This document shows positions 8,548-16,100 of a DNA stretch of 32,752 nt, piece after piece. The stretch's first letter is position 1; each line of letters starts with the position of its first letter. A program made the translations under genes and the position numbers. Location of the stretch: the NCBI RefSeq assembly GCF_049366555.1, contig NZ_JBMMGT010000028.1, positions 1-32,752 on the forward strand. The letters run 5' to 3'. Source of the DNA: Avibacterium volantium_A (GTDB lineage: Bacteria > Pseudomonadota > Gammaproteobacteria > Enterobacterales > Pasteurellaceae). The notes under the pieces were generated by a model. The model was not told the DNA's origin, ran no database searches, and saw only the letters and a program-made list of their open reading frames with translations.

Positions 8548-9138
8548 ATGCGAAATCCTATTCATAAACGCTTAGAAAATTTAGCCAGTTGGCAGCATCT
8601 CACTTTTATGGCCTGTCTGTGTGAGCGAATGTTGCCGAACTTTCAGCTTTTTTGCCAAGTCACGGAACAGCCCACGCAAAGCAGAATTTACCAAAATATT
8701 CTGAATTTAACCTGGGAATATTTAACCGTGAAAGATGCCCACATCAATTTTGATAATCAGCTCGAAAAATTTGAAGCGATTATCCCTGATGTGAATAATT
8801 ATGATTTTTATGGCGTTGTGCCAGCGATTGAGGCCTGCGAAGCACTTTCTGAATTATTACATAGCCTAATTGCAGGTGAAACCTTAGAGCACGCCGTGCA
8901 AGTGAGTTTGATTTCTTTACAAACTGTTATCGGATTATTGGAAACTAATTTAGACCGAGAATTATCCGAACAAGAACTCAAAGCAAGTGAAGAAATTGAA
9001 CAAGAATTAGATGTGCAATGGCAGATCTACCGTGCGCTACGAGAGTGCGAAGAACGCGATGTTTCCTTAATTTTAGCACTTAAAAATGAAATTCGCGCAG
9101 AAGGAATCTCAAATATTGGTATAGAAATTAGCCAATAA
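8548..9138 (+). CDS. yjaG: DUF416 family protein (YjaG-like), function unknown
   Basis: A 196-residue, probably cytosolic, helix-rich protein without signal peptide or membrane segments. It matches the DUF416/YjaG family in length, in the N-terminal pattern (RLENLASWQHLTFMACLCER near 8-27) and in position, since the order hemE, yjaG, hupA is shared with enterobacteria. No catalytic motif is evident. The acidic, Glu-rich C-terminal half (about 130-180) suggests a protein-interaction surface, but that is inference. Start ATG at 8548 lies 9 bp after hemE, so it is probably co-transcribed. Confidence 0.85.
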   Translation: MRNPIHKRLENLASWQHLTFMACLCERMLPNFQLFCQVTEQPTQSRIYQNILNLTWEYLTVKDAHINFDNQLEKFEAIIPDVNNYDFYGVVPAIEACEALSELLHSLIAGETLEHAVQVSLISLQTVIGLLETNLDRELSEQELKASEEIEQELDVQWQIYRALRECEERDVSLILALKNEIRAEGISNIGIEISQ

Positions 9139-9240
9139 TGTGATTTAGATTACATTTTTGCTATTTATTGCTTTGCTTTATATAGAAGTTGATTTATTCT
9201 TTACCACACTGTGCATACAGTATTTATTATTGACTTAGGC

Positions 9241-9257
9241 GTTAGGCGTATCCTAAC
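9241..9257. promoter_or_regulatory. Inverted repeat upstream of hupA
   Basis: GTTAGG (9241-9246), a 5-bp spacer and CCTAAC (9252-9257) form a perfect small palindrome 39 bp before the hupA start, immediately after a TTGACT hexamer (9230-9235) that could be a -35. It may be an operator or a small 5' UTR hairpin. No clear -10 was identified, so the promoter is not assigned. Confidence 0.4.
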
Positions 9258-9296
9258 ACTCTTAATTTAATCAAAAAATAGAGAAGGTACTAATTT

Positions 9297-9569
9297 ATGA
9301 ACAAAACGGATTTAATTGATGCAATTGCAAGTGCAGCAGAGTTAAACAAAAAACAAGCTAAAGCTGCATTAGAAGCAACTTTAGATGCTATCGCAGGTAG
9401 CTTAAAAGCAGGTCAGCCAGTTCAATTAATCGGCTTTGGTACATTCAAAGTGAACGAGCGTAAAGCGCGCACAGGTCGTAATCCACAAACTGGTGCAGAA
9501 ATCCAAATTGCAGCGTCTAAAGTGCCTGCATTCGTTGCTGGTAAAGCATTAAAAGACGCGATCAAATAA
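9297..9569 (+). CDS. hupA: DNA-binding protein HU (alpha-type)
   Basis: Small nucleoid-associated protein that binds and bends DNA without strong sequence preference. The 90-residue length and the whole fold are typical: N-terminal helices starting MNKTDLIDAIA, the hallmark GFGTFKVNERKARTGRNP at about 46-63 (the DNA-binding arm with its intercalating Pro in GRNP) and the C-terminal KALKDAIK. Position downstream of the yjaG-like gene supports HU-alpha over HU-beta or IHF. It is preceded by GAGAAGG and followed by a strong terminator, so it can be an independent unit. Confidence 0.96.
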   Translation: MNKTDLIDAIASAAELNKKQAKAALEATLDAIAGSLKAGQPVQLIGFGTFKVNERKARTGRNPQTGAEIQIAASKVPAFVAGKALKDAIK

Positions 9570-9589
9570 TTAATTGCCCTTATTTTTCT

Positions 9590-9614
9590 AACCCTGCATA
9601 ATGCAGGGTTTTTT
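9590..9614 (+). terminator. Rho-independent terminator of hupA
   Basis: Stem AACCCTGCA (9590-9598) pairs with TGCAGGGTT (9602-9610) around a 3-nt loop, followed by a T run to 9614. Confidence 0.9.
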
Positions 9615-9663
9615 GTTTATACGATTTAAAACAGTTGTTTTGTTTTCCTTAACGAATTTTCTA

Positions 9664-9690
9664 TTTACATTTCCCTTTTCTTTCTATAAT
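9664..9690 (+). promoter_or_regulatory. Predicted promoter of the deoR-family gene and glmS
   Basis: A consensus -10 TATAAT (9685-9690) has TTTACA (9664-9669) 15 bp upstream as a possible -35; the short spacing makes the -35 uncertain. The next ATG is 34 bp downstream. Confidence 0.5.
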
Positions 9691-9724
9691 ATTCCGAACC
9701 GAAATTTAGATCTGATTTAAGATT

Positions 9725-10507
9725 ATGAAACGAAACATTCAACCCAGAAATACGCAACAACGCCGTCATCGCATTGTGCAATTATTACAAAGCCAAGGCG
9801 AAGTGAGTGTGGAACAGCTTGTTCAGTTATTTGAAACTTCAGAGGTAACAATTCGCAAAGATTTGACCGCACTTGAAGCCAATGGTGTGTTGGTACGCCG
9901 TTATGGTGGGGCGATTTTAATGCCGCAAGAGTTGCTTGATGAAAGCCAAGATGAACATCTTTCAAAACGAAAGTTAGCGATTGCGAAAAAAGCGGCGGAA
10001 CGTATTGCGGATCATAATCGCATTATTATTGATAGCGGTAGCACCACTGCGGCGCTGATCAATCAGCTCAATAAAAAGCAAGGCTTGGTGGTGATGACGA
10101 ATTCTCTTTCCGTTGCCACCCAATTGCGCGCTTTAGAAAATGAGCCAACGCTGTTGATGACAGGGGGAACTTGGGACACTCGTTCTGAATCTTTCCAAGG
10201 GCAAGTGGCGGCGCAAGTGTTGCGTTCATACAATTTTGATCAGCTTTTTATTGGCGCGGACGGCATAGATTTAGAGCGTGGCACGACCACCTTTAATGAA
10301 TTAGTGGATTTAAGCCGTGTAATGGCGGAAGTTTCCCGTGAAGTTATTGTGATGGTGGAATCACAAAAAATCGGCAGAAAAATGCCAAATATCGAATTAA
10401 CTTGGCAGCAAATTGATGTGTTAGTCACGGACGATTTGCTCGCCGCTGAAATTAAACAACAAATTGAAGCACAAGGCGTGGAGGTGATCTGCGCAAGTGC
10501 GGTGTAA
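9725..10507 (+). CDS. DeoR/GlpR-family transcriptional regulator, candidate GlmR
   Basis: A 260-residue repressor-type protein. The N-terminal DeoR helix-turn-helix spans about 13-65 (RRHRIVQLL through VTIRKDL to VRRYGGA). The C-terminal DeoRC sugar-phosphate sensor contains IIDSGSTTAAL near 101 and the FIGADGI segment near 175. It sits 41 bp upstream of glmS on the same strand with no terminator between. In Pseudomonas a DeoR-family gene upstream of glmS (glmR) is tied to amino-sugar metabolism; I infer a similar role here from position, not from ligand residues. AgaR- or SrlR-like specificity is possible. The last codons carry an uptake sequence (10495) that encodes the terminal Ser-Ala-Val. 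Confidence 0.85.
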   Translation: MKRNIQPRNTQQRRHRIVQLLQSQGEVSVEQLVQLFETSEVTIRKDLTALEANGVLVRRYGGAILMPQELLDESQDEHLSKRKLAIAKKAAERIADHNRIIIDSGSTTAALINQLNKKQGLVVMTNSLSVATQLRALENEPTLLMTGGTWDTRSESFQGQVAAQVLRSYNFDQLFIGADGIDLERGTTTFNELVDLSRVMAEVSREVIVMVESQKIGRKMPNIELTWQQIDVLVTDDLLAAEIKQQIEAQGVEVICASAV

Positions 10508-10548
10508 ATTTTTCAACTTTTTTATTTTCTAACCAGAGAGGACATTTT

Positions 10549-12381
10549 ATGTGTGGAATTGTGGGTGCAGTAGCACAACGTGATGTAGCAGAAATTTTAG
10601 TCAATGGCTTACATCGTTTAGAATACCGTGGTTATGATTCAGCGGGTATTGCGGTGCTAGATGCAAATCATAATATGCAAATCGTACGCCGTGTAGGTAA
10701 AGTAAAAGCTTTAGATGAAGCCCTTGAAGCACACCCAATTTTAGGTGGCACAGGGATCGCGCACACTCGTTGGGCAACGCACGGTGAACCTTCAGAAGCC
10801 AACGCTCACCCACATCGTTCTGGCAAAATTGCGGTGGTTCACAATGGAATTATCGAAAACTACGAAGAATTGCGTGAAGAATTACAAAAACGCGGTTATG
10901 AATTCCTTTCGCAAACCGACACCGAAGTGATTGCCCACTTAGTGGAATGGGAATACCGCAGCGCTAGCTCATTATTAGAAGCGGTACAAAAAACCGTGGC
11001 ACAATTGCGCGGCGCTTACGGTACGGTAGTAATGCACCAAGATGAACCTGAACATTTAGTGGTTGCGCGTTCTGGCAGCCCATTGGTTATCGGTTTAGGC
11101 GTGGGTGAAAACTTCCTTGCTTCCGATCCTTTAGCGCTATTAAGCGTAACGCGCCGTTTCATTTATTTAGAAGAAGGCGATGTGGCGGAAATTTCTCGCC
11201 GTGATGTACAAATTTTTGATGCGCAAGGCAATGCCGTTGAGCGTGAAATGCACGAAGGGCATTTTGAAGCCGATGCAGCAGACAAAGGGCAATATCGCCA
11301 CTATATGCAAAAAGAAATTTTTGAACAACCTGTTGCGATTATGAACACCTTAGATGGCCGTATTGTTAATGGTAAAGTCAATATTGATGCCATTGGCCCT
11401 AATGCAGCAGAAATCTTGAAAAAAGTGGAACACGTTCAAATTGTGGCGTGCGGAACGTCATACAATGCGGGAATGGTGGCACGCTATTGGTTTGAATCCA
11501 TTGCTGGCGTAAGCTGTGATGTGGAAATTGCGTCAGAATTCCGCTATCGCAAATTTGTTACTCGTCCAAATAGCCTGCTTATCACCCTTTCTCAATCGGG
11601 CGAAACCGCAGATACCTTGGCCGCATTACGCTTAGCCAAAGAATCAGGCTATATGACGGCAATGACAATCTGTAACGTGGCAAGTTCTTCTTTAGTGCGT
11701 GAATCAGATTTTGCCTTTATGACCCGTGCGGGCGTGGAAATTGGCGTGGCATCAACCAAAGCCTTCACCACTCAATTAACCTGTTTATTATTATTAAATG
11801 CGGCAATCGGACGCTTAAAAGGCACAGTGAGCGAAGAGCAAGAACATCACATTGTACAGGCTTTACAACGTTTGCCAGCGCAAATTGAAAGCGCATTAGT
11901 TTACGATAAACAAATTGAAAAATTATCTGAAGATTTCGCTGATAAACACCACACCTTATTCTTAGGACGTGGCGAGTTTTACCCAATCGCAATGGAATCA
12001 GCCTTGAAATTGAAAGAAATTTCCTACATTCACGCAGAAGCCTATGCGGCTGGGGAATTAAAACACGGCCCACTGGCTTTAATTGATAGCGATATGCCAG
12101 TGATTGTGGTTGCGCCAGAAAATGATTTACTTGAAAAAGTGAAATCAAACATTGAAGAAGTACGCGCTCGTGGCGGCCAGCTTTATATCTTTGCTGATCA
12201 CGATGCCGGTTTTAGCGATGGTGAAGGTTTCAAAACCATCGTGTTACCGAAAGTGGACGAAGTAACCGCACCAATTTTCTACACTGTGCCGCTACAACTG
12301 CTTTCTTACCATATTGCCTTAATCAAAGGAACAGACGTGGATCAACCGCGTAACCTTGCAAAAGCGGTAACGGTGGAATAA
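10549..12381 (+). CDS. glmS: Glutamine-fructose-6-phosphate aminotransferase (isomerizing)
   Basis: Makes glucosamine-6-phosphate from fructose-6-phosphate and glutamine, the entry to UDP-GlcNAc for peptidoglycan and LPS. The 610-residue protein begins MCGIVGAV with the nucleophilic cysteine exposed after Met removal. The glutaminase domain (about 1-240) has HTRWATHG and HNGIIENY. Two SIS domains follow, with ACGTSYNAG and SQSGETADT in the first. The C-terminus DQPRNLAKAVTVE is the conserved sugar-site tail. A GAGAGGA ribosome site precedes the ATG. The 41-nt gap to the regulator gene leaves no room for a glmS ribozyme. Confidence 0.98.
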   Translation: MCGIVGAVAQRDVAEILVNGLHRLEYRGYDSAGIAVLDANHNMQIVRRVGKVKALDEALEAHPILGGTGIAHTRWATHGEPSEANAHPHRSGKIAVVHNGIIENYEELREELQKRGYEFLSQTDTEVIAHLVEWEYRSASSLLEAVQKTVAQLRGAYGTVVMHQDEPEHLVVARSGSPLVIGLGVGENFLASDPLALLSVTRRFIYLEEGDVAEISRRDVQIFDAQGNAVEREMHEGHFEADAADKGQYRHYMQKEIFEQPVAIMNTLDGRIVNGKVNIDAIGPNAAEILKKVEHVQIVACGTSYNAGMVARYWFESIAGVSCDVEIASEFRYRKFVTRPNSLLITLSQSGETADTLAALRLAKESGYMTAMTICNVASSSLVRESDFAFMTRAGVEIGVASTKAFTTQLTCLLLLNAAIGRLKGTVSEEQEHHIVQALQRLPAQIESALVYDKQIEKLSEDFADKHHTLFLGRGEFYPIAMESALKLKEISYIHAEAYAAGELKHGPLALIDSDMPVIVVAPENDLLEKVKSNIEEVRARGGQLYIFADHDAGFSDGEGFKTIVLPKVDEVTAPIFYTVPLQLLSYHIALIKGTDVDQPRNLAKAVTVE

Positions 12382-12387
12382 TTTTTC

Positions 12388-12423
12388 AAACAGCCTTGTA
12401 ATGATTTGCAAGGCTGTTTTTTT
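12388..12423 (+). terminator. Rho-independent terminator of glmS
   Basis: AAACAGCCTTG (12388-12398) pairs with CAAGGCTGTTT (12409-12419), 10-nt loop, T run to 12423. Confidence 0.92.
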
Positions 12424-12425
12424 AT

Positions 12426-12454
12426 TTGCTTACAGCAGTCAAATTAACTACACT
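12426..12454 (+). promoter_or_regulatory. Possible promoter of the MFS transporter gene
   Basis: TTGCTT (12426-12431), 17-bp spacer, TACACT (12449-12454). The matches are modest (3/6 and 4/6), but the spacing is ideal and the position between terminator and gene is right. Confidence 0.35.
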
Positions 12455-12456
12455 AT

Positions 12457-12487
12457 GTGCGCTTTTTAAGGCGTGCTTTTTTAAGGC
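12457..12487. repeat. Short tandem direct repeat before the MFS gene
   Basis: Two adjacent near-identical units: GTGCGCTTTTTAAGGC (12457-12472) and GTGCTTTTTTAAGGC (12473-12487). They start 3 bp after the possible -10, so they would be in the transcript's first bases or act as paired operator half-sites. Confidence 0.55.
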
Positions 12488-12552
12488 ACACTTTTAGCAA
12501 ACTTCCTTTCTTAACACTTTAAAGGCTACCCGTGAGTAGCAAAAGGACATCT

Positions 12553-13782
12553 ATGAACAACAAAGTAAATGATTATGGCTGGAAAGCCTTGATCGGCTCT
12601 GCCGTGGGCTATGCAATGGACGGCTTCGATTTACTCATTCTCGGCTTTATGCTCAGCGCAATTTCTGCGGATTTAGCCCTATCAAGCGCCCAAGCAGGCT
12701 CTTTGGTTACTTGGACATTAATCGGCGCAGTGGCGGGTGGCATTATTTTCGGCGCATTAAGCGATCGTTATGGACGTGTGCGAGTATTAACTTGGACAAT
12801 CGTGCTATTTGCCGTGTTTACTGGCTTATGTGCGCTCGCACAAGGTTATTGGGATTTATTAATTTACCGCACCATTGCAGGCATTGGATTGGGTGGTGAA
12901 TTTGGTATTGGAATGGCATTAGCGGCGGAAGCTTGGCCTGCTCGCCATCGTGCAAAAGCCGCTTCTTATGTGGCATTAGGCTGGCAAGTGGGCGTGCTAG
13001 CTGCAGTGTTACTTACACCATTATTATTGCCAATCATCGGCTGGCGCGGAATGTTTATTGTGGGCATTTTCCCTGCTTTCGTGGCATGGTATTTGCGAGC
13101 GAAATTACACGAACCTGACGTTTTTACCGAAAAACAGACCGCACTTTCCGCTACGACACAATCGAAATGGCAGGCATTCCGTCAATCTTTCCAATTATTA
13201 GTGAAAGATAAACAAACCGCCAAAGTCAGCCTAGGAGTGGTGGTGCTGACTTCCGTACAGAATTTTGGTTATTACGGCATAATGATCTGGCTACCTAATT
13301 TCCTGTCTAAACAACTTGGCTTTAGCTTAACCAAATCTGGCGTTTGGACGGCGGTAACCGTATGCGGAATGATGAGCGGTATCTGGATTTTTGGTCGCCT
13401 TGCGGACAAAATCGGGCGCAAACCAAGTTTTCTGCTTTTCCAACTAGGCGCCGTAATCAGTGTGATTACCTACTCACAACTGACCGACCCAAACGCAATG
13501 CTGATTGCTGGAGCCTTTCTCGGAATGTTCGTAAATGGAATGATGGGCGGCTACGGTGCATTAATGGCGGAAGCCTACCCAACTCAAGCCCGTGCAACCG
13601 CACAAAATGTGCTGTTTAATATCGGGCGCGCGGTCGGTGGCTTCGGCCCTGTGGTAGTCGGTGCCGTAGTAGCAAGCTATTCGTTTTCCACGGCGATTGC
13701 CTTCCTTGCGCTAATTTATGTGATCGATATGATCGCCACCATTTTCTTAATTCCAGAATTAAAAGGCAAAGCCTTGGATTAA
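12553..13782 (+). CDS. MFS transporter, aromatic-acid/sialate-type symporter family, substrate unknown
   Basis: Twelve-helix major facilitator protein, about 409 residues from the chosen start. The N-terminal helix contains YAMDGFDLLILGFML, the DGFD pattern of the aromatic acid:H+ symporter and NanT-like groups. The loop 2-3 signature is GALSDRYGRVRVL and its second-half counterpart is GRLADKIGRKP. GTG at 12532 opens the frame, but ATG at 12553 has AGGA (12544-12547) 5 nt upstream and is preferred. It is flanked by terminators, so it is a single-gene unit. Neighbours give no substrate clue, and sialate, aromatic acid or another organic anion all remain possible. Confidence 0.8.
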   Translation: MNNKVNDYGWKALIGSAVGYAMDGFDLLILGFMLSAISADLALSSAQAGSLVTWTLIGAVAGGIIFGALSDRYGRVRVLTWTIVLFAVFTGLCALAQGYWDLLIYRTIAGIGLGGEFGIGMALAAEAWPARHRAKAASYVALGWQVGVLAAVLLTPLLLPIIGWRGMFIVGIFPAFVAWYLRAKLHEPDVFTEKQTALSATTQSKWQAFRQSFQLLVKDKQTAKVSLGVVVLTSVQNFGYYGIMIWLPNFLSKQLGFSLTKSGVWTAVTVCGMMSGIWIFGRLADKIGRKPSFLLFQLGAVISVITYSQLTDPNAMLIAGAFLGMFVNGMMGGYGALMAEAYPTQARATAQNVLFNIGRAVGGFGPVVVGAVVASYSFSTAIAFLALIYVIDMIATIFLIPELKGKALD

Positions 13783-13787
13783 TCGGC

Positions 13788-13824
13788 AAAAATGATGAGC
13801 TGCTTGGTTATGCTCATCATTTTT
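13788..13824 (+). terminator. Rho-independent terminator of the MFS gene
   Basis: AAAAATGATGAGC (13788-13800) pairs perfectly with GCTCATCATTTTT (13812-13824) around an 11-nt loop. The A/T flanks let it work in both directions. Confidence 0.85.
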
Positions 13825-13832
13825 CTTCTGAA

Positions 13833-13895
13833 TTGACAATTCCTTACATTTAACCCATAAATTTCTGCTCAAAAAATAAGAATATCCGTTATAAT
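13833..13895 (+). promoter_or_regulatory. Predicted promoter(s) of ftsE
   Basis: A consensus -35 TTGACA (13833-13838) lies 17 bp before CATAAA (13856-13861). A second, consensus -10 TATAAT at 13890-13895 has no good -35. Both precede the ftsE ATG at 13932. Confidence 0.5.
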
Positions 13896-13931
13896 CATTC
13901 GCTTAACATAAAAAGAAAAGAGATAACAACG

Positions 13932-14582
13932 ATGATACGCTTTGAAAACGTCAGCAAGGCTTATTTAGGCGGCAAGCCAGCCTTGCAGGGATTAAACTTT
14001 CATCTTCCGGTTGGGAGTATGAGCTATGTTCTCGGGCATTCTGGCGCGGGGAAAAGTACCCTATTGAAACTTATTATGGGTATGGAACGTGCCAATGGCG
14101 GGCAAATTTGGTTTAACGGACACGATATTACACGTCTGTCCAAACACGAATTGCCCTTCTTACGCCGTCAAATTGGTATGGTGCATCAAGATTATCGCCT
14201 GCTTGCCGATCGTTGTATTGTGGATAATGTGGCGTTGCCGCTTATCATTGCGGGAATTCACCCAAAAGAAGCGCAAAGTCGTGCCTTAGCGGCGTTAGAT
14301 CGCGTTGGCTTGCGTGATCGTGCTAATCACTTACCAATCCATTTATCGGGCGGTGAACAGCAACGTGTCGATATTGCCCGCGCCATTGTGCATAAACCAC
14401 AATTATTGCTCGCTGATGAGCCAACAGGCAATTTAGATAACGCCCTTTCGCTGGATATTTTTAATTTATTTGAAGAGTTTAATCGTCTTGGAATGACCGT
14501 GTTAATTGCCACGCACGATATTAATATTGTTCAACAAAAACCAAAACCTTGTTTAATTTTAGAACAAGGCCATTTACGTTAG
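13932..14582 (+). CDS. ftsE: Cell-division ABC ATPase FtsE
   Basis: ATPase of the FtsEX complex, which links the Z ring to periplasmic activation of septal murein hydrolases. The 216-residue protein has Walker A GHSGAGKST at 35-43, signature LSGGEQQRVD at about 138-147 and Walker B LLLADEP at 158-164, close to the family's usual length. In many gammaproteobacteria ftsY precedes ftsE and ftsX overlaps it. Here an MFS gene is upstream, and ftsX begins 279 bp after the stop because an inverted-repeat element intervenes. The last base of the TAG stop (14582) is the first base of that element, so its insertion may have set the present C-terminus. Confidence 0.96.
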   Translation: MIRFENVSKAYLGGKPALQGLNFHLPVGSMSYVLGHSGAGKSTLLKLIMGMERANGGQIWFNGHDITRLSKHELPFLRRQIGMVHQDYRLLADRCIVDNVALPLIIAGIHPKEAQSRALAALDRVGLRDRANHLPIHLSGGEQQRVDIARAIVHKPQLLLADEPTGNLDNALSLDIFNLFEEFNRLGMTVLIATHDINIVQQKPKPCLILEQGHLR

Positions 14583-14848
14583 GGCTTGTTGATAATTCAT
14601 TGTGCATTTGAATTATCGTTTAAAATTAGCGCAATCGCGGCGCCGTTCAAAACTAAGAATGATTCTCTTAGTGAGAACGGTAACAAAGAGTGCGCTAATT
14701 TTAAACCTAACCCGAAGGGCTGAAGCTATTTTTCGTGATAGCAATGTTGAATGTGGTTCGTTTAGCCTAACTAAACGTCCGCGCGTTCGCCTTGTTCTCA
14801 CAAAAAATAGCCATCAGCTCAAATGTATAATGAATTATTAACGAACCC
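14582..14848. mobile_element. MITE-like element with 30-bp terminal inverted repeats, inserted between ftsE and ftsX
   Basis: The ends 14582-14611 and 14819-14848 are imperfect inverted repeats: 25 of 30 positions match when one is reverse-complemented, all five differences are transitions, and both start GGG. The shared core reads GTT(G/A)ATAATTCATT. Inside are a 15-bp perfect inverted pair, TTTAAAATTAGCGCA (14619-14633) and TGCGCTAATTTTAAA (14691-14705). That pair encloses CCGTTC/GAACGG (14643-14648, 14675-14680) and CTAAGA/TCTTAG. A second imperfect stem joins 14717-14738 with 14798-14820 and encloses CGTTTAG/CTAAACG (14759-14765, 14771-14777). No credible protein is encoded. No clear target duplication is visible. 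The ends loosely resemble IS5/IS903-type termini, which is a recollection and not a match I could test. Confidence 0.72.
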
Positions 14849-14861
14849 CAAGGAAAGCCCA

Positions 14862-15776
14862 ATGAGTTCTCGTCCAATCAATGCTTCTTGGTGGGTACAA
14901 ACCCATTATGTGCTAAGAGCCGTGCTGGCAGATCTAATCAAGAAAAAATATGCGACCTTATTAACCATTCTTGTTATTGCCGTTTCGCTGACTGTACCAA
15001 CGGTGAGCTATTTATTGTGGAAAAATATTCATCAGGCCACTACGCAGTTTTATCCTGAAAGTGAACTGACCGTTTATTTGCATAAAAATCTTACGGAAGC
15101 CGATGCCAATTTAGTGGTGGAAAAAATTCGCCAACAAGCAGGGGTGGAAAGCCTGAATTATGTTTCTCGCCAAGAGAGCCTTAATGAGTTCAAAAATTGG
15201 TCTGGTTTCACTGAGGGCTTGGATATTTTAGATGATAATCCACTGCCTGCCGTGGTGATTATTAAACCAGTCAAAGACTACAACGAAAGTCAAAAACGCA
15301 ATGAATTGCGGGAAAATCTCGCCAAAATTAAAGGCGTACAAGAAGTGCGTTTAGACAATAATTTAATGGAAAAACTCACCGCACTTTCGTGGCTAATTGC
15401 TCATATCGCCGTGGTTTGCACCATTTTGATGACCATTTCTGTTTTCCTTGTGATTGGCAACAGTATTCGTTCTGATGTGTACAGCAACAAAGCCAATATT
15501 GAAGTAATGAAACTGCTTGGTGCAACGGATCAATTTATCCTACGCCCGTTCCTTTATACAGGAATAATTTATGCCGTGCTGGGCGGATTATTTGCCTGCA
15601 TTTTCAGTGCTATTGTGATTGGTTATTTCACCAGTGCGGTGAAATATGTAACAGACATTTTCGCCGTAAACTTTGAGCTACACGGCATAATGATCGGTGA
15701 GTTACTCTTTCTGCTCGCAATGTGTGCGCTAGTTGGCTACACCGCTGCTTGGTTATCGGCGAAAAAATACAGCTAA
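14862..15776 (+). CDS. ftsX: Cell-division ABC permease-like protein FtsX
   Basis: Membrane partner of FtsE. The 304-residue protein has a cytoplasmic N-terminus, a first helix near 27-48, a periplasmic domain (about 49-180) that in relatives contacts hydrolase activators, then three helices near 182-210, 228-260 and 272-296. The frame is open from an ATG at 14823, but that start lies in the right terminal repeat of the inserted element and would add 13 residues. ATG 14862, preceded by AAGGAAAG at 14850-14857 and giving the family-like MSSRPINASWW, is preferred. Coupling to ftsE translation is lost here. The uptake sequence at 15378 is intragenic. Confidence 0.95.
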   Translation: MSSRPINASWWVQTHYVLRAVLADLIKKKYATLLTILVIAVSLTVPTVSYLLWKNIHQATTQFYPESELTVYLHKNLTEADANLVVEKIRQQAGVESLNYVSRQESLNEFKNWSGFTEGLDILDDNPLPAVVIIKPVKDYNESQKRNELRENLAKIKGVQEVRLDNNLMEKLTALSWLIAHIAVVCTILMTISVFLVIGNSIRSDVYSNKANIEVMKLLGATDQFILRPFLYTGIIYAVLGGLFACIFSAIVIGYFTSAVKYVTDIFAVNFELHGIMIGELLFLLAMCALVGYTAAWLSAKKYS

Positions 15777-16100
15777 TCTTTACGTTTTCTTTGTGCTTTC
15801 TTTTAATCCCCTTTGCTCTATGACAAAGGGGATTTTTCTTTTCCTTTCTAGCATCATTCGGATTTTTTCAATGAGTGGTCAGTAAACTTAAAAATTCTTT
15901 GTTGAAAGATCAATTATTCACAACTTTTTTTAGAAAAACGCTTGCTTTTGTTTACGCTATCTTGTACGTTTTTTTGCACGGTTTAACGTAATTAATTTCC
16001 CGTGAATTAAAGCCGAATGGTTATTTCTTCTAACCCTTTTTCTGTGCATAATTCACTCAGATTTTATTTTCAACACAACATTACTTATAAGGAAAATTTT
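15777..16100. other. 324-bp intergenic region between ftsX and asd
   Basis: It holds the ftsX terminator (15805-15837), then A/T-rich DNA with no ORF of interest. Visible elements are CACGG/CCGTG (near 15977 and 16000), which could form a weak hairpin, and TTATTCACAAC at 15914-15924, which is also present at 31980-31990. No promoter for asd could be assigned with confidence and no lysine-riboswitch-like structure was recognised. An in-frame ATG at 16017 would extend asd by 28 residues but lacks homology and a ribosome site. Confidence 0.4.
15805..15837 (+). terminator. Rho-independent terminator of ftsX
   Basis: AATCCCCTTTG (15805-15815) pairs perfectly with CAAAGGGGATT (15824-15834), 8-nt loop, then a T run. 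Confidence 0.92.

Noticed and set aside
10508..10548. glmS ribozyme or other leader RNA before glmS
   Set aside because: The gap is only 41 nt and contains a ribosome site; there is no space for a ribozyme.
14602..14841. ORF of 79 codons (and one on the other strand) within the inverted-repeat element
   Set aside because: The frames follow the palindromic DNA, have no recognisable domain or ribosome site, and are too short for a transposase.
15914..15922. DnaA-box-like TTATTCACA, with another at 31980-31988
   Set aside because: Single isolated boxes of this degenerate type are common by chance. There is no cluster, AT-rich unwinding element or dnaA neighbourhood to support an origin.
15838..16100. 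Lysine riboswitch upstream of asd
   Set aside because: No conserved multi-helix junction or expected motifs could be traced; only a weak 5-bp pairing is present.
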